Positions 37,035 to 49,532 of a DNA stretch of 64,000 bases are shown here, one piece after another (position 1 is the stretch's first letter; each line of letters starts with the position of its first letter). The notes beneath the pieces were generated by a model. The model had not been told where the DNA came from. It did not search any database and saw nothing but the letters and a program-made list of their open reading frames with translations. The stretch is from Sinohyriopsis cumingii. Its lineage: Eukaryota > Mollusca > Bivalvia > Unionida > Unionidae. The DNA lies in assembly GCA_028554795.2 (NCBI GenBank), contig CM068831.1, positions 35,465,644 through 35,529,643 of the forward strand. The letters are read 5' to 3'. The position numbers and the translations under genes were made by a program.

Positions 37035-37740
37035 TTGTTACTGCATGTATCCAAATTTATCCGTAATTTATGACCTTAACTGCATTAGAGAATATCTGCC
37101 GTTGTTGATTTTTTTTTGTTGCTTTATGATTGTTTTGTTTGTATTATTGGTTTTGTAACGTATCTTCATTTTTGGAATAAGTTAGGAATAAGTTAAACAT
37201 GACTTCAAAATCAACCGATAAATCCTACCGACTTCTAAAGCGAGACTATCAATTTGATGCATGGTATGCTTGATAAGAAAATAGTAAATAGAAAGTGTAT
37301 ACATTTGTGTGAGAAGCTACTCCGCCTTTATGTCTAATTTACAAATCTTAATAGATTTTTAGGCAACTATTTCATTACTTTCAGCCTAGACATCTTTTCA
37401 AATTACAAACAGAACTGTACAATTGGTCTTACATAAGTATATGGTATTCGATATAAGAGGTATTTTTTGGTGTAATTTTGATTTGAAATTATCTTGGTAC
37501 GATACTTATTCTATACTTATTTCATCATGCTTGCTCTAAAAAAGGAATTAACATAAAAACGACAAACATATCTGTGGGCACTAGAAACTATGACATACAG
37601 TCCTTATAAGTATTTTATTTACTCATGGAATCAAGAAATCTGTAAGAGTAGTGCAGAATTTATGTGGCTATAATACTCATGCTTTGCTGTCAAATGTCAA
37701 AGCAAGTGCATTGTGTTATAGTATCAGATATTTAAGGAAG
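37035..37740. other. No gene recognised
   Basis: AT-rich sequence between SINE-A and the LINE ORF1 remnant. I looked for the endonuclease expected downstream of that ORF1 on the minus strand and found none. Confidence 0.5.
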
Positions 37741-37744
37741 CGAT

Positions 37745-38665
37745 TTACATATTGGAGTTCTGAAAGTTTTCCCTGGCACAGTGTCATGGGGCTGTGAAGA
37801 GTCCAGAACTTCCAGACTTTCCAACTCATTCAAGAACTTGATTAGATCGTCAGATCCTTTCATAAATCTGGTAGATTCTTAGTTCGCTCCTTAACTTTAG
37901 TAGAACATGCATTTCTACTGGCTGCAGGCGTTTGCTGTTCACTAGATGGATCTAATCTAACCCGTTCCATACTTTATGTATCACGTAGTTGCTCTGGCCA
38001 ATATAACCTGTGGTTTGCTGCTCTCAGATGCACTTTATTTCACTGGATTTTCGTTTGCGGTATTAGGTTTCTCAAATAAACCCTTTCACACTGATTATTT
38101 AAGTTACCTACCTCGCTTTTTTTGTGTGGTGGCACGTGACATGATGGTCAAGACTGTGAACCTGCCCTGACCTTCTGAGTATGTAAAGTCTGTCTTGGGA
38201 TACATATTATTTATGAAATGTTTCTTCACATAGTATTTGCCAGTTGTATGAAATGGAGCTGTGGTTTTCCACAGATTTTCTGAACTTAGGATACCTAATA
38301 CCTTTCTATTGTTTTCGTGTTGAATATCTTCTTCGAGTTTCCACCTAGGGCAATATCGTCGTTATGAGAAATGTTCTCCCTTGCAATTCGCTCAAGATAT
38401 AATCTAGCTTTAGGACATTCCATCATGACCCCATCGCACAAATCAAGGGCCGACTTGTTTCCATGTTTGTGGTGGCCCTCTTTCTGGCAGTTGAAACACC
38501 GCAAAGGATTATGGATTAGAGTGCTGACAAGGACCCGGTTCTGATCGATGTAAGTAACATAAAGCAGTCAGATGTGATGTAAGTTTTTGTGGCATTATAT
38601 TTGCAATTGCGATGAATGGTAATTGGTTTCACTTGTCTCACATTTATCTCCCAGCGAGGTTCTGC
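37745..38665 (-). pseudogene. I/Nimb-like LINE ORF1 (gag-like) remnant, CCHC knuckle intact
   Basis: Minus-strand readings begin EINVRQVKPITIHRN with KTYI near 38590-38650, matching the VxxVRRITIRRxG...TKTYI segment before the knuckles of LINE gag-like proteins. After a frame change, HNPLRCFNCQKEGHHKHG (38455-38510) is a C-x2-C-x4-H zinc knuckle in the usual IPxPLRCFxCQxxGH context. CPKARLYLERIARENIS follows, the segment normally placed after the last knuckle, so the intervening knuckles are deleted. Near 37750-37900 a short open reading, ESTRFMKGSDDLIKF then NELESLEV, matches the ORF1 end at 6430-6480. The identification is firmer for 38290-38660 than for the rest. Confidence 0.65.
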
Positions 38666-38699
38666 CAAAAAGGAGTGACCAATACGCTAATACCGAGAC

Positions 38700-40300
38700 T
38701 CGAAATTCCTTGTCGTGGTGCAAACACCAACGTATATATTTTTTCTCACCCATTTTTTGTATTTACTGTTAAATGAGCCTATGATTTTTTTTCATGTGGT
38801 GCATGACACTTAACACATACAGTATTCATAAAGTACTAAAAATACCTCGCATTGTTCAATATGCTGTTCGGTTTTTATTTAGATTGCGGAATAACTAATG
38901 CATAATTAATATCTGTGCCACTATCATATATAACTATCATTTTATTTGGAAGACATTAAATTGTGACATACTGTTGTTGTAGTGGGTATTGATTGTACGA
39001 ATAATACCATGGATGAAAGACCATTCAAACACAGTACACAGATGATAGCCACGTACTGAGCTTTCAGCGTCATGGTTTCGTGTAAAATTGATGTTCCTCC
39101 CCTAGAAATATGGCACGTTTTGATATTACTTGGGCAAGGATATTCCTAAGGGAAATCTGCTAGCAAAATAAAATCAGGACGGTTAAATGATCCACTCTGC
39201 AGGACTTTTTACATCTGATTTCATTTTCATGTTTTATTGAACTAGGACAGAAAGGGGTGCATGTGCATGAAAAAGTTGGAAGAAAACATGTTTGACAATA
39301 CACATTTCTGGTTGTTACTACGTTAGTGGCATTTGCTGCGAGAGTTACGAGTTTTGTTTTCAGTAATGTCTATAGCCAGTTTGTCAAGAACGTTGTTTTC
39401 TATTAGTCTCGGGTATACACATTTCCTTAAGTATCGGTGTTCTTTAAAATTGAGAACAACTCCGTCAGACAACAAGGGTTTATTCCATTAATTCAAGTAG
39501 ATCCTTGCACGTAGAAACCATGACTGACACAACCGGACTCAGTCCAAGCTGGACAAAAAAGTTAGGTTTATCAAATCAGCTATATTGCTCTGCATCATGG
39601 GTTGGAAATAAACAAATGCATTGATTCCTGTGTCCTTTATCGGACTTGCACCCTTGCTAGACAGGTATCGTCAATCCACTTTGTTCCACATCAATCACTC
39701 TCATATATAGGCATCCAAACAGTATTTGCATCACCGTTATCGGATTGGATGCAGCAGAAAGAAGCTGATCTAATCAGATTGCTCGTTACACTTATTCAGG
39801 CAGATCTCGGGAATACTTATTACGTACCAGTATATAACACAACATGTCACGTGTAGGTCTCTCCTATTTAAATCTTTCAAATGGAACATTTTCTTTCAAA
39901 TGAGGGTATGGCAACATCATGGAAGTCATCTACATGAATACCGAACAACTTAATGAATTCTTGCATTGAGTCAATATCGCTTGCCACGGAACATATTCAA
40001 AAAAATTATTCCGTTGGCTACACATGCCAGTGGTCACTCTTAAAGGAAATGCACTTGGTTAATGAAGATGTAATTGGAGAAACAGTTGCAGCTAACAAAC
40101 AAGAAAATATCAGTCACCATTGCTAAGCATACACATATTATATGTATTATGTTTATAGTAATAGTATTGTTTAGGCCATTTAGTTGAGTCATGTATAGTG
40201 CGTGCGATGTTTCATTCATAACGTTTAAGGTTGAGCGGAATTAATAGTTCAGATAACCATTAGGTGATTCAGCAAGAATATGAGTTCTTGGAATGGAGGT
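38700..40300. other. No gene recognised; one short curious frame at 39310-39480 (-)
   Basis: Mostly AT-rich. A minus-strand frame of about 52 codons is discussed as a finding. The 84-codon plus-strand frame at 39602-39856 has no recognisable domain. Confidence 0.45.
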
Positions 40301-40303
40301 CGC

Positions 40304-40385
40304 GGGTTTCCTTAAAAGGGCGACTGACAAATTTTCTGCATGGTGGGTTTCCTTAAAAGGGAAACTGACCAATTTCCTGCAAACA
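40304..40385 (+). repeat. 41-bp tandem duplication
   Basis: GGGTTTCCTTAAAAGGG begins at 40304 and again at 40345. Each is followed by ACTGACMAATTTYCTGCA, giving two adjacent copies of 41 bp. Confidence 0.92.
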
Positions 40386-40389
40386 ACAT

Positions 40390-42610
40390 TACCCTTGTTT
40401 ACTGATAGAACATTTCGAAATGTCAGATTATTCATTCAAAACCCCAAGAATTGTAATTGATATATATTGTGCATTGGCGTTGTACATAAAGGAATCATTG
40501 AGAGGAATCTTTCATTTTTAATCGTATTATTTGTCGTCTAAACGTAATTGAAAGGATTGTTTCATTTAATGTTAACCATTCGTTGGGATTATAGTGCCCT
40601 AATATTTACTTAAAGATTATTTGGATAATAGCTGTACGGAATTACTTTAAACACATTCAAGGACATTTGAATATATAGTTGTATCGTGAGTTCATTTAAA
40701 GCCAGTTCAGCATTATAACATAGTGATTATTGTTGGTACATCAGTTAATTACAAACACACTTCCGATTACCTTTGGAACTTTACCGGATTCCTTAGAACT
40801 ATAAGACGTGATGGAACGTTTAGGAGTTTAGAAATTCATTCCCATGCTGTAAGTTATTTTTATTTCTTTCACTTTATATTTTAAAGAGACATTTTCGATT
40901 CTAGAAAACATTTTGGTTATCTCTCTTTCTTGTTAAGACCTTAGGCTCCTGATAACGTGTGGGTGTGTGTTTCTCTCCCAAGGTATGTGGACTTTCTTAA
41001 TTGTAGTAGAATATATTTCCCTCAAACAGACGCTGTCACAATAAACTTTGTTCCAAGTGAGAGGAAATACGCCTGTCATCTTTCATATGCATTCAATAAT
41101 CTAAGATGGAGAAAAGATGGAATTCTATTTTTTTTGTGACTAACTAGTCAAGAAGTAATATTACATGCCACAATAAAATAAATAATGAATACTCTGAAGT
41201 AGATAAAGTTGCATAAAGTCGACTGCAAATTGATGTCTGAACACAAAGAAGCTATACTTTATCGTCCCACGTAGGATGTCAATTATGTCGATAAATTATT
41301 GTGTTATCATTGAAAAGTTTGTGATACAGGTTGTAGAGGTTAGTTACTTTGTTACCTTATTTCAGATCCGAAAGGTCATTAACAGGGAGGAAAAAGTACG
41401 TATTGGGCTTATAAAGAAAAATGGTAATATCATTTTTTTCAGGGATGTGTCTTACATTATAGCAGCTGATACTATCTATGAAAATAGGTATGGTCAATGA
41501 TTCTGTCTCACAACACAGACTGAACAGCTTACTGAATTCAGCATGCCGTAGGAACCAATTCGGTGCATTGTTTTGAACAAATGTCGTGCAAAAGATCTAT
41601 CATAATTTCACGATTCTCTGCTAATGTAATGGCACAAAAGATTGATATATATATTTATGTGATGTGTTCATGCACATGTAGAAGAGGGGTGCAAGTTATT
41701 GTCAGAACGAAAGTGAATGAGAACGATGGTTTGTATTATTAATTTGCTTGATGAGATTGTAAAATGAAATGTACATGCACCAGTCTACTCTTTCCGACAT
41801 CGATAGAGTCAAGAGGAAGATAGAGAGTGAAAGGACAGAATACCCTAGGTCAGTCGTGCAAATATTATAAAATCAATGTATATGGGTACATAATTAAAAC
41901 AAAGACAAACGTTGTGTTTGATGCTGGCCACTTTCGTGACTTTGTATTGAACATAAATGATATTAGTGGACCAAATATTTGCTATGTATTTACAGCATAA
42001 CATAACAATGTGGACATTTTATGAGGCTGCAACCGCCATAAACAGAAATACAGCAAATAGAGCTTGCTATATTTCTGGCAGCCACAAAAAGGTAGGTGGG
42101 GCAAAGAACAAAAATGTCCAGCATCAAAGAAAATATCAAAGTTGATCAAAATTAAACCGATGAATTCTGTATTGCCGGGGCAGTAGAGCACCCTTATACA
42201 CCCCGGTAGTTAGGATATATTCACCATGTATGGAGGATTGGGAAGAAACTTTAAAACGGAGGCGCGTACGTCCTGAATGCGCTCTTGGTCTTCCGGATCT
42301 GTTAGAGTACCATCGTACGCTCCTGGCGGTCGAAAAGACAGGTAGACACAGATTAGTCCGGGTCGAGTGAAGGATATCCCAGCAAAGCACGGTCGATGCC
42401 CATGGTTCTAAGTCTGTGAAACCCACGAGACCTGAATGAGGAATTAGCACACACGGCGGAATGGCGATCTTAGAAAAAGTGATTAAAGGGTTACAAAGCT
42501 GAGACCTTTTTGCCTAACCTTATGCATTTCTTAAATGCATCTGAAAGGGCCATATTGAATATTTAAACTGATAGAGAGAACACGGTCAAATTGTTAGATG
42601 TGAACTCTTT
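40390..42610. other. No gene recognised
   Basis: About 2.2 kb. The part at 42130-42480 is less AT-rich than its surroundings and has a 104-codon minus-strand frame without a domain I know. Since it lies directly downstream of the DIRS-like remnant it may be a decayed piece of that element. Confidence 0.45.
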
Positions 42611-42619
42611 ATATAGCGT

Positions 42620-43326
42620 CCAAGCCCGCTTACCCAGTACATGTTATGCCCTGACCAAGATATTTAATTTAAGGCAACAGTACAAATTTGCGAATGAAAT
42701 GCATGATTTTTGTGTCATTAGAGGATGGTTTGTTTATGGTTTCAACTAAGGCTTGATTGTCAGTGTGGAAATAGATACATTTATTGGATAAGTGTTCTCC
42801 TTAGACCACAACTGCCATAACGATGGGGTAGAATTCTAGAAGCGTTATATTTTGATATGCCCATATCTGATCCCAGATGCTATATAAATAGTGTGTGACC
42901 CGGATGGCACTGTATCCGACTGAGGCAGAAGCATCTGTGTACAAGTCCAACGCGTCGGAGGTCAGCCAAATGTCAGGTAATAATAAGGATCTAAAACCGG
43001 TTAAAAAGTTTTGCCAGGCCCTTAAATCTTTCTTTACCTCTTTTGTTAATCCAATGTGGTTTTGCGATGCCAATTGTCAAGTTGATGAGTCGCCTAAGAA
43101 AAGCTTGTCCGGCAAAACAACGGCGCAAGAAAAGTTAAGAGTACATATGATGGATTGCAACTCCTTGAGAGTAATTTTATTTCAAGCAAGATATAAATGT
43201 ACGAGTTTATTACATTTTTCTAGTCTGTCCGTGGGAAGGCGAACCTTCATTCTCACGGAATCCAATCGGAATCCAAGTCGTATCAGAGTTTCGTCATGCA
43301 GAATTTGTGGAATGGAAACAAGTTAA
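42620..43326 (-). pseudogene. DIRS-like retrotransposon: RT C-terminus and RNase H, decayed
   Basis: Minus-strand readings give a collinear match to the end of the RT and the RNase H domain of DIRS-type (tyrosine-recombinase) retrotransposons. LIRLGFRLDSVRMKVRLP corresponds to the LGxxIDTxxMxVRLP segment. ITLKELQSIICTLNF, then RRLINLTIGIAKPH, match the TLKELQSLxGxLNF and FLRRLIDLTxG segments. GLTKEVKKDLRAWQNFL opens the RNase H region, followed by LDLYTDASASVGYSAI (catalytic Asp retained), NITLLEFYPIVMAVVV and CIYFHTDNQALVETINK (second conserved TDN). There are at least two frameshifts (near 43075 and 43105) and in-frame stops, so no protein can be made. The tyrosine recombinase, the methyltransferase-like domain and the terminal repeats were not found. 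Confidence 0.78.
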
Positions 43327-43670
43327 TGTAAGTAAATATTTAACTTCCAGAACGATTCGACTTGGTCCAAATTCCAGGAAATGAGGAAGGTAACTAACAA
43401 AGTGAGCCGATAACACCGGAGAGAAAATTTATACAGAAAAAAGAAATACGTCCGCACCCAATAAGGAAATTGGCTCAACTGACGCCGTATCCCCTATCAG
43501 AGAGAATCCCTCCACGCGCTGCCGGAGCGAGAGTATTGCGATTGGCTGGGCAGAACACGTGATTGAAAGCTTTATCTATATTGGCCCTTGACAGCGCGTT
43601 AAATGACAAATCTGGCGGGAAATTGTAGACCTAATCACACATCCCATAAATGTCCTTACGCGAGCGTAAA

Positions 43671-44310
<640 letters not shown>

Positions 44311-44314
44311 TTAT

Positions 44315-45170
44315 GCTTGTGACAATACTGGTCTCACACTTTGTACCAAGAAGACTGAGGTGCAACAGTCTGCAACAGGAAAGCTTTAAATGGCCAAACC
44401 CTCCTTGTAGTAGACACTATCACATATCACACGCTGTCCACATCGATGATGTAACCAATGTCAGAATTGCTAAAATAAGTGTGGTCTTTGCTAGACTATG
44501 CACTAGTGTATTAGAACAAAGCTGAAGTTCTAAAATCCATGTTGCTGTCTACATGCTGTTTGCATTCAAAACTGCACGGTGTACAGATGTATTGCCAAGA
44601 TTCTCAAGATTTAATATGAGTCCAGTCTGAGGCAATCCTGAGGATAAGAAGTAAGGTCTGGGTATCAGACACAAGGTTCTCACACCAGCAGGCATTCTAA
44701 GCATCCATACTTTACTGATGAAATCACAGATGACATACGCTGGCCACAACACTGCGATGGAAGATGAACGACTGGCAAAGACGATGGTCCATGGTGAGCT
44801 GAATTATGTAAAGAGATCTCATGATGGTCAGAAGAAACCCTTCAAAGATGCAATAAAGTCATCCTCGAAACATTTCAATATTAGCAAGATCTATCACAGA
44901 ACTGCTCTACCTTGCGTAGTCACATCCATACTGAAACTGCAGAATTCAAACGGAGGAGAATTGCATAGTCAGTACAGACGGGCGATTATCAATATCACAG
45001 AACTAAAGCACGTCCTTTATTGACCAAGCACTGCATGTGGCATGTCCTGTGTAGCGTGCCAGAGAGATTTCAGGGCACAAGTGGGCCTAATCAGATACGT
45101 ATTCACAGAAACTAGACCAGCTAGTGATGTCATGATCATCTTCGAAATGACATCTCTATGAGGTATGTGT
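44315..45170 (+). pseudogene. LINE ORF2 C-terminal third (APE-type, RTE/CR1-like), decayed
   Basis: Plus-strand readings match the end of a widespread invertebrate LINE ORF2. LCTKKTEVQQSATGKL is the STKKTEVxxQPxxGK segment after the catalytic motif. VHIDDVTNVRIAKISVVFAR comes next (usual form VxIDDEVNxRIAKASxAFGRL). AGILSIHTLLMKSQMTYAGH then MEDERLAKTMVHGEL, and KRSHDGQKKPFKDAIKSS, cover the WAGHVxRMEDxRxPKxxxYGEL...GGQKKRFKD region. A final C-x2-C segment, SCVACQRDFRAQVGLIRY near 45035-45100, is the C2H2-finger-like terminus in which both histidines appear lost. The frame changes several times. The upstream RT core and endonuclease are absent, consistent with 5' truncation during insertion. 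Confidence 0.78.
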
Positions 45171-46067
45171 ATTTCAGTTAAAAGAAAGGCTTTCGACGGC
45201 CTCATTGATATGAAATACAACATTTGATTCGTCTTATTTAAATATATTTGCTGCTTCTGAAATACATATATCATCACAAATACACTCATGTAGGAAGATC
45301 TGGATTCAGTTATACGCTTACTTGTGTCCCATATCCATTTTTACGCTTTGTTTTACTGTTATAAGATTATATTCGTGAAATCGGTCTGAATTACTCATCC
45401 AAAAACGCCCCAATTTGTTTATACGTATGCATTATATATATGGAAAACACAGAGTCAAGAAATGTTTTAAAAACGGTTTACACATAACTGTATGCTAATC
45501 TGCCTTTGTTGAAGAAAACTAACTTATCGGACCCGACCGTCTACAAATATTGAAGAATATGTGAAGACATTTTGTGATAATCGATCATTCGATATAATGA
45601 CGAATAACATTAAACCATGGTTTAAACCTTGTATTCAAGAAAATTAACTTTTAGCATACAGTTGCAGTGTTTTGTTTTAATCAAAGAAAGATAAATATGC
45701 GCATGAACTATCAGTCGGAACTGTGGTCGTCAGTTGAATTTTGTTCTATTGCTGCCAAATTTGCAATATAGATATTTCGTGATGAGCAAATACTGGCAGG
45801 AGTTTTTATTTAAATTTGATACGGAGGTTGTATGATGAAACATTGATTACATGTATGACGAGCATTGTTCTCATTTATCCTTTTTATCTACATTTTTATT
45901 TTCTCTCTTCACGCCAGCTGAAAACTCATGCATACCAGTCCTTTTTCTATTACACTGGCCAAACACTTCATCATCTTACAACCTCAATACATTCTTTCAC
46001 TTGAAAAGACACCAAACTTATTCACACAATACATTACTGTTCAACATATATCTTGTCACCACGACTT
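45171..46067. other. No gene recognised
   Basis: AT-rich sequence between two LINE fragments. The overlapping frames at 45816-46111 (+) are not recognisable proteins. Confidence 0.5.
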
Positions 46068-47427
46068 TGGGTAAAGTCATCATCATCATCATCATCAGTC
46101 TCATGACCTAGTGTGATCGTTGAGGCACTGTGCTGCTGAACATCTGACCAGTTTCCTCCACTTGTCTCGATCATGTGCCAATGCCTGTGTCTCCGCAAAA
46201 CTTTTCCTGGTCCATTCTGTGATGCTGTCAGTCCACTTTTTTCTCTGTCTACCTCTCCTTCTGCCACCCTGGATGCTGCCCTGCAGGACTGTTGTGGATA
46301 GACTGTTGGCTCTAGTGACATGGCCATACCATTTCAGCTTTCTCTTTTTGACGGTGGTGAGGAGGTCCTCATATTGGCCTACTTCGCGCCTGATGGTGTT
46401 AAGCACTTCTTCATTTGTGATGTGGTCCATGTATGAGATGCCATGGATGGTTCTGTAGCATCTCATTTCAAGTGATTGGATTCTTCGTTGTAATTCTGCA
46501 GTCAGGGTCCATGCCTCACATGAGTACAAAAAGACTGAGATGACTAGAGCTCGCAATAGTCTGATTTTAGTTTTCAGACAGATATTCTTGTCTCTCCAGA
46601 TGGGTCTTAGCTTTGACAAAGCTGCCATTGTTTGTGCTGCTCTTGACAAAATTTCTGCTCTTGATCCCTCTTCAGTGATTATGTAACTGAGATATTTGAA
46701 CTGGCTCACTGTTTCCAGTTCATGTCCTCTGACTTTAATCTTGGCTGAGATTTGTTTGCCACTATTTGTCATCAGTTTTGTCTTCTCAGCGCTTATCTCC
46801 ATGTCAAATCTGGAAGATGTTTCATCCAGGTTCTTCACTAAGGTGGCTAGCTCGTCTTCACTGCCTGCCAGCCCATCAATGTCGTCTGCAAAGCGGAGGT
46901 TGGTGATGTTACGCCCTCCAATGCTGACTGTCCCACAGTGGTTTTCCAGGGCTTCGCTCATGATGCGCTCTAAGTAGATGTTGAAAAGAGTGGATGACAG
47001 GAGACAGCCTTGACGCACCCCCACTGTTGTCTGGAACCAGTCCCCCACAGCACCTTGGGCAATTACTGCACTGGTAGCCTTGGTGTACAGCTGCTTGATG
47101 GTATTGGTTAGCTTTTGACCCATGTTATACTTCTTCATTGTGGCCCACAATGCCTCATGCCACACTCTGTCAAAGGCCTTTTTGAAATCTAGGAACACAT
47201 GATAGATGTCTTGTTGGTGCTGCGAGTACTTTTCGCACAGAACTCTGAGATTGAATATTTATTCTGTTGTGCTTCTTCCACTCCGGAACTCGGCCTGTTC
47301 TTCAGCGATTACTTCTTCTGCTTGTGGTTTCAGTCTGTTCAAGATGATCCTCAGCATTACCTTACTAGTATGGCTGATGAAACTGATAGTTCTGTAATTT
47401 TGGCACAAAAATTACTGGGTAAAGTCA
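46068..47427 (-). mobile_element. RTE-like LINE, 5'-truncated insertion with target duplication
   Basis: The insertion is bounded by TGGGTAAAGTCA at 46068-46079 and 47416-47427, an exact 12-bp target-site duplication. On the minus strand the body runs from about 47415 to a short (GAT)n tail at 46078-46096, giving about 1.33 kb. The element starts inside the RT domain, so the endonuclease and the first part of ORF2 are missing, as expected from incomplete reverse transcription. At the truncation point GTAATTTT and AAAATTAC form an 8-bp inverted repeat around TGTGCC. The coding part is described separately. Confidence 0.93.
46101..47405 (-). pseudogene. RTE-like LINE reverse transcriptase, partial, one premature stop
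   Basis: The open frame 46101-47198 (365 codons) carries RT motif A in FLDFKKAFDRVW, motif B in GVRQGCLLSSTLFNIYLERI and motif C as NLRFADDIDGL with both catalytic aspartates. The thumb and C-terminal part follow, with VSQFKYLSYIITEEGSR, LYSCEAWTLTAELQRRI, KLKWYGHVTRANSLSTT and GGRRRGRQRKKWTDSITEWT, a pattern close to RTE/BovB-type elements. The same frame extends upstream to about 47405 (NYRTISFISHTSKVMLRIIL, then EEQAEFRSGRSTTE) but is broken by a TAA at 47259-47261 where the family has Gln. The Met at the start of the open frame is internal to the RT domain and not a genuine start. Apart from the single stop the domain is well preserved, so the insertion is fairly young. Confidence 0.92.
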
Positions 47428-49300
47428 ACAAACCGCAAACCTAAAACTCAAACATGAAAATGACAATCGGATTGGATGGAAAAATAGAGCTGCGTATTTC
47501 AGACTAGCATCGTATAGAACAGTTCTCTAACTGCAGGAAAGATATTAACATTCTGGTAATATGTTTAATATGTAATATATTTTCGAAACATTTATAACTG
47601 GGATGTGAAGATATTATATCCACTGACCCAGTGGAACGTTACGATGCCCCAAATTGTGTACATGTTCAAACTGGCCTCAGTATTGATATCTTTATACGTA
47701 ACTGAGAATCATCAGATCTATCGGATTCAGTTATTCGTATGGTGATTCATGCACAAAAGTCTCGGTGCTATACTGTATATTTTTGAAATATCACTTTTGC
47801 TGTCACTTTGTACAGAGATAATGAATTAATCTGAGGACACTTATAATATCGCTTCTTGAAGGAATGGAACACTATCAGAAAACTGGAATTACATAATGTT
47901 AAATCGACGTTGTTCTCCCGAATATATATTGTCAAACAGCATGTTCATATTTTCTTAAGAATAACCAACAAGATTTCTTTATAGTTAACATCTGAACTGA
48001 GAAACTTTTCGTCAAGTCAATCGTCAGATAATTATATAGATTTCATGGTCAAATTTTTAAAGCGTCTTCTTTGTCATAAAGAAAGCGAATGCTTTTTGAT
48101 ACAGTACATATAGCTTACGCAAACAAGTTTGAATTGGAATTTTCGACTTATTTACATGACTGCAATCTTTTTACTAGCTCATTACTAAAAACGTACAAAA
48201 GGTTCGCAGCATAATCTAAATACATGGTTTACATGTAATTGGCATCCAGGATATAAAATGATAATAGTCACATCCTACAACGTTTAGGCTTAGGCTTATT
48301 GATATACATGTATCTCACTTGGCTTTGCGACACAATTTAAACATTTCAAGTCATTAAAGAAAAGGAATCAGACTATTTCATATTTCGCAAAATTGTTTGA
48401 TGTCAACAATTTGATAATTTGTTTTGGAGGAAAAGACGTGTTTTATGAGAAAAAATGTTTACTAGAACAAAAACGATTTTAATACAGGTCTGACAATATA
48501 ATCGTGTTAAAATTGAAAAATAATTCAAGAGCTGCCATGTTTTTTAATTACGTCCTAATCATATTTCCCTGGTATATATTTCTCTAATTACACTTGCTTT
48601 GTACGTTGAGTTGTATTTCTTTAGTGGTTGAGTTTGCCGACATGCGGAGACTGTTTTTCTATAAGAACAATTTTTAAAAATCTCAGTACTTGCATACACA
48701 TGAACACTTTGGTAGATGTTAAAAACTATGGGAACATACAAAGAGAGAGAGGCTTTCGTAAATAACTCATGAGATGGGCGTACATTTAGAAGTGCAAGAG
48801 TCACAGGAAGAATTCGAATCGTTGAAGAGAGTACTTAACGGTACACGTTACAGGTACACTGTCACAAGAAATCTACTGCAAGAGGTCAATATACAATCTG
48901 AGTCTTACTTTATTCCACCGTGAACATGTAAAAATAGTTTTACTTTACACCAGTCTGAACATGCTAAGATAGTCTTGAAAGTATACCAGTCTGAATATGT
49001 TTGGATAGGCGCAATATATACCATCGTTGTTTGATCAGGAATGATCATTTTGATCATTATATCTGAAATTGCCAGTTTTACGAAGCTGTTTCCTTGCAAC
49101 AGAGAACACTTGTTCAATCTTATTGAAGATGGGATCGTTTGATGTGCATTTTCATTGACATATTTTCAACATATTATGTTTGAAAGAAAGGCTATGTTTC
49201 TATATTTCAAGACATATTTGAAGCCGATAGAATACAAAAGTATGTACATAAGTAACTACATCTGGAAGTTATATGATGACACATTTAGCTTTAATTTATA
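47428..49300. other. No gene recognised
   Basis: About 1.9 kb of AT-rich sequence downstream of the LINE insertion. The frames at 48559-48804 and 48905-49117 (-) have no recognisable domain. Confidence 0.5.
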
Positions 49301-49312
49301 TATAATTGTATA

Positions 49313-49532
49313 ATGCAAAGATGTTTACAGTTTCTTGGGAACGAAACAAAGCATGAATATGTTCAGTCTTGGAAGAGGTTTACGCTGAAGGTAAAGTCTC
49401 TTCCTTTCATTTTATCGTGGTTTCTCTTATCATGCATGTTGGTTTTTATCCTTATTGCCTGCGGGACTAACGAATTTCTTTATTTTCGTGGAGCTTCTTC
49501 AACACAGAAAGACCGCATTGTTAAACAAAAGT
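49313..49532 (+). CDS. Candidate 5' coding exon of a type II membrane protein
   Basis: A frame starting at 49313 has a charged N-terminal stretch of about 29 residues (MQRCLQFLGN...WKRFTLKVK) and then one hydrophobic segment of about 22 residues (LPFILSWFLLSCMLVFILIA). A polar lumen-like stretch ends at DRIVKQK. Immediately after, the DNA reads AAAAGT|GTAAGTAT, a good 5' splice site (GTAAGT at 49533-49538) in phase 1. Short cytosolic tail, single membrane anchor and stem is the layout of Golgi glycosyltransferases and sulfotransferases, but there is no catalytic domain to confirm this. The frame stays open to 49693, but its later residues look like intron translated through. No downstream exon was found in the window. 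It may be chance. Confidence 0.3.

Noticed and set aside
42136-42450. 104-codon minus-strand frame as a gene
   Set aside because: No domain recognised, no splice context, and it lies next to a decayed DIRS-like element to which it may belong.
46120-46977. Plus-strand frames of 112 and 93 codons
   Set aside because: They lie antisense to the well-supported LINE reverse transcriptase on the minus strand.
49296-49312. TATA box (TTATATATAATTGTATA) as promoter of the candidate exon at 49313
   Set aside because: It lies within 17 bases of the ATG, which leaves no room for transcription start and 5' leader, and such AT words are common here.
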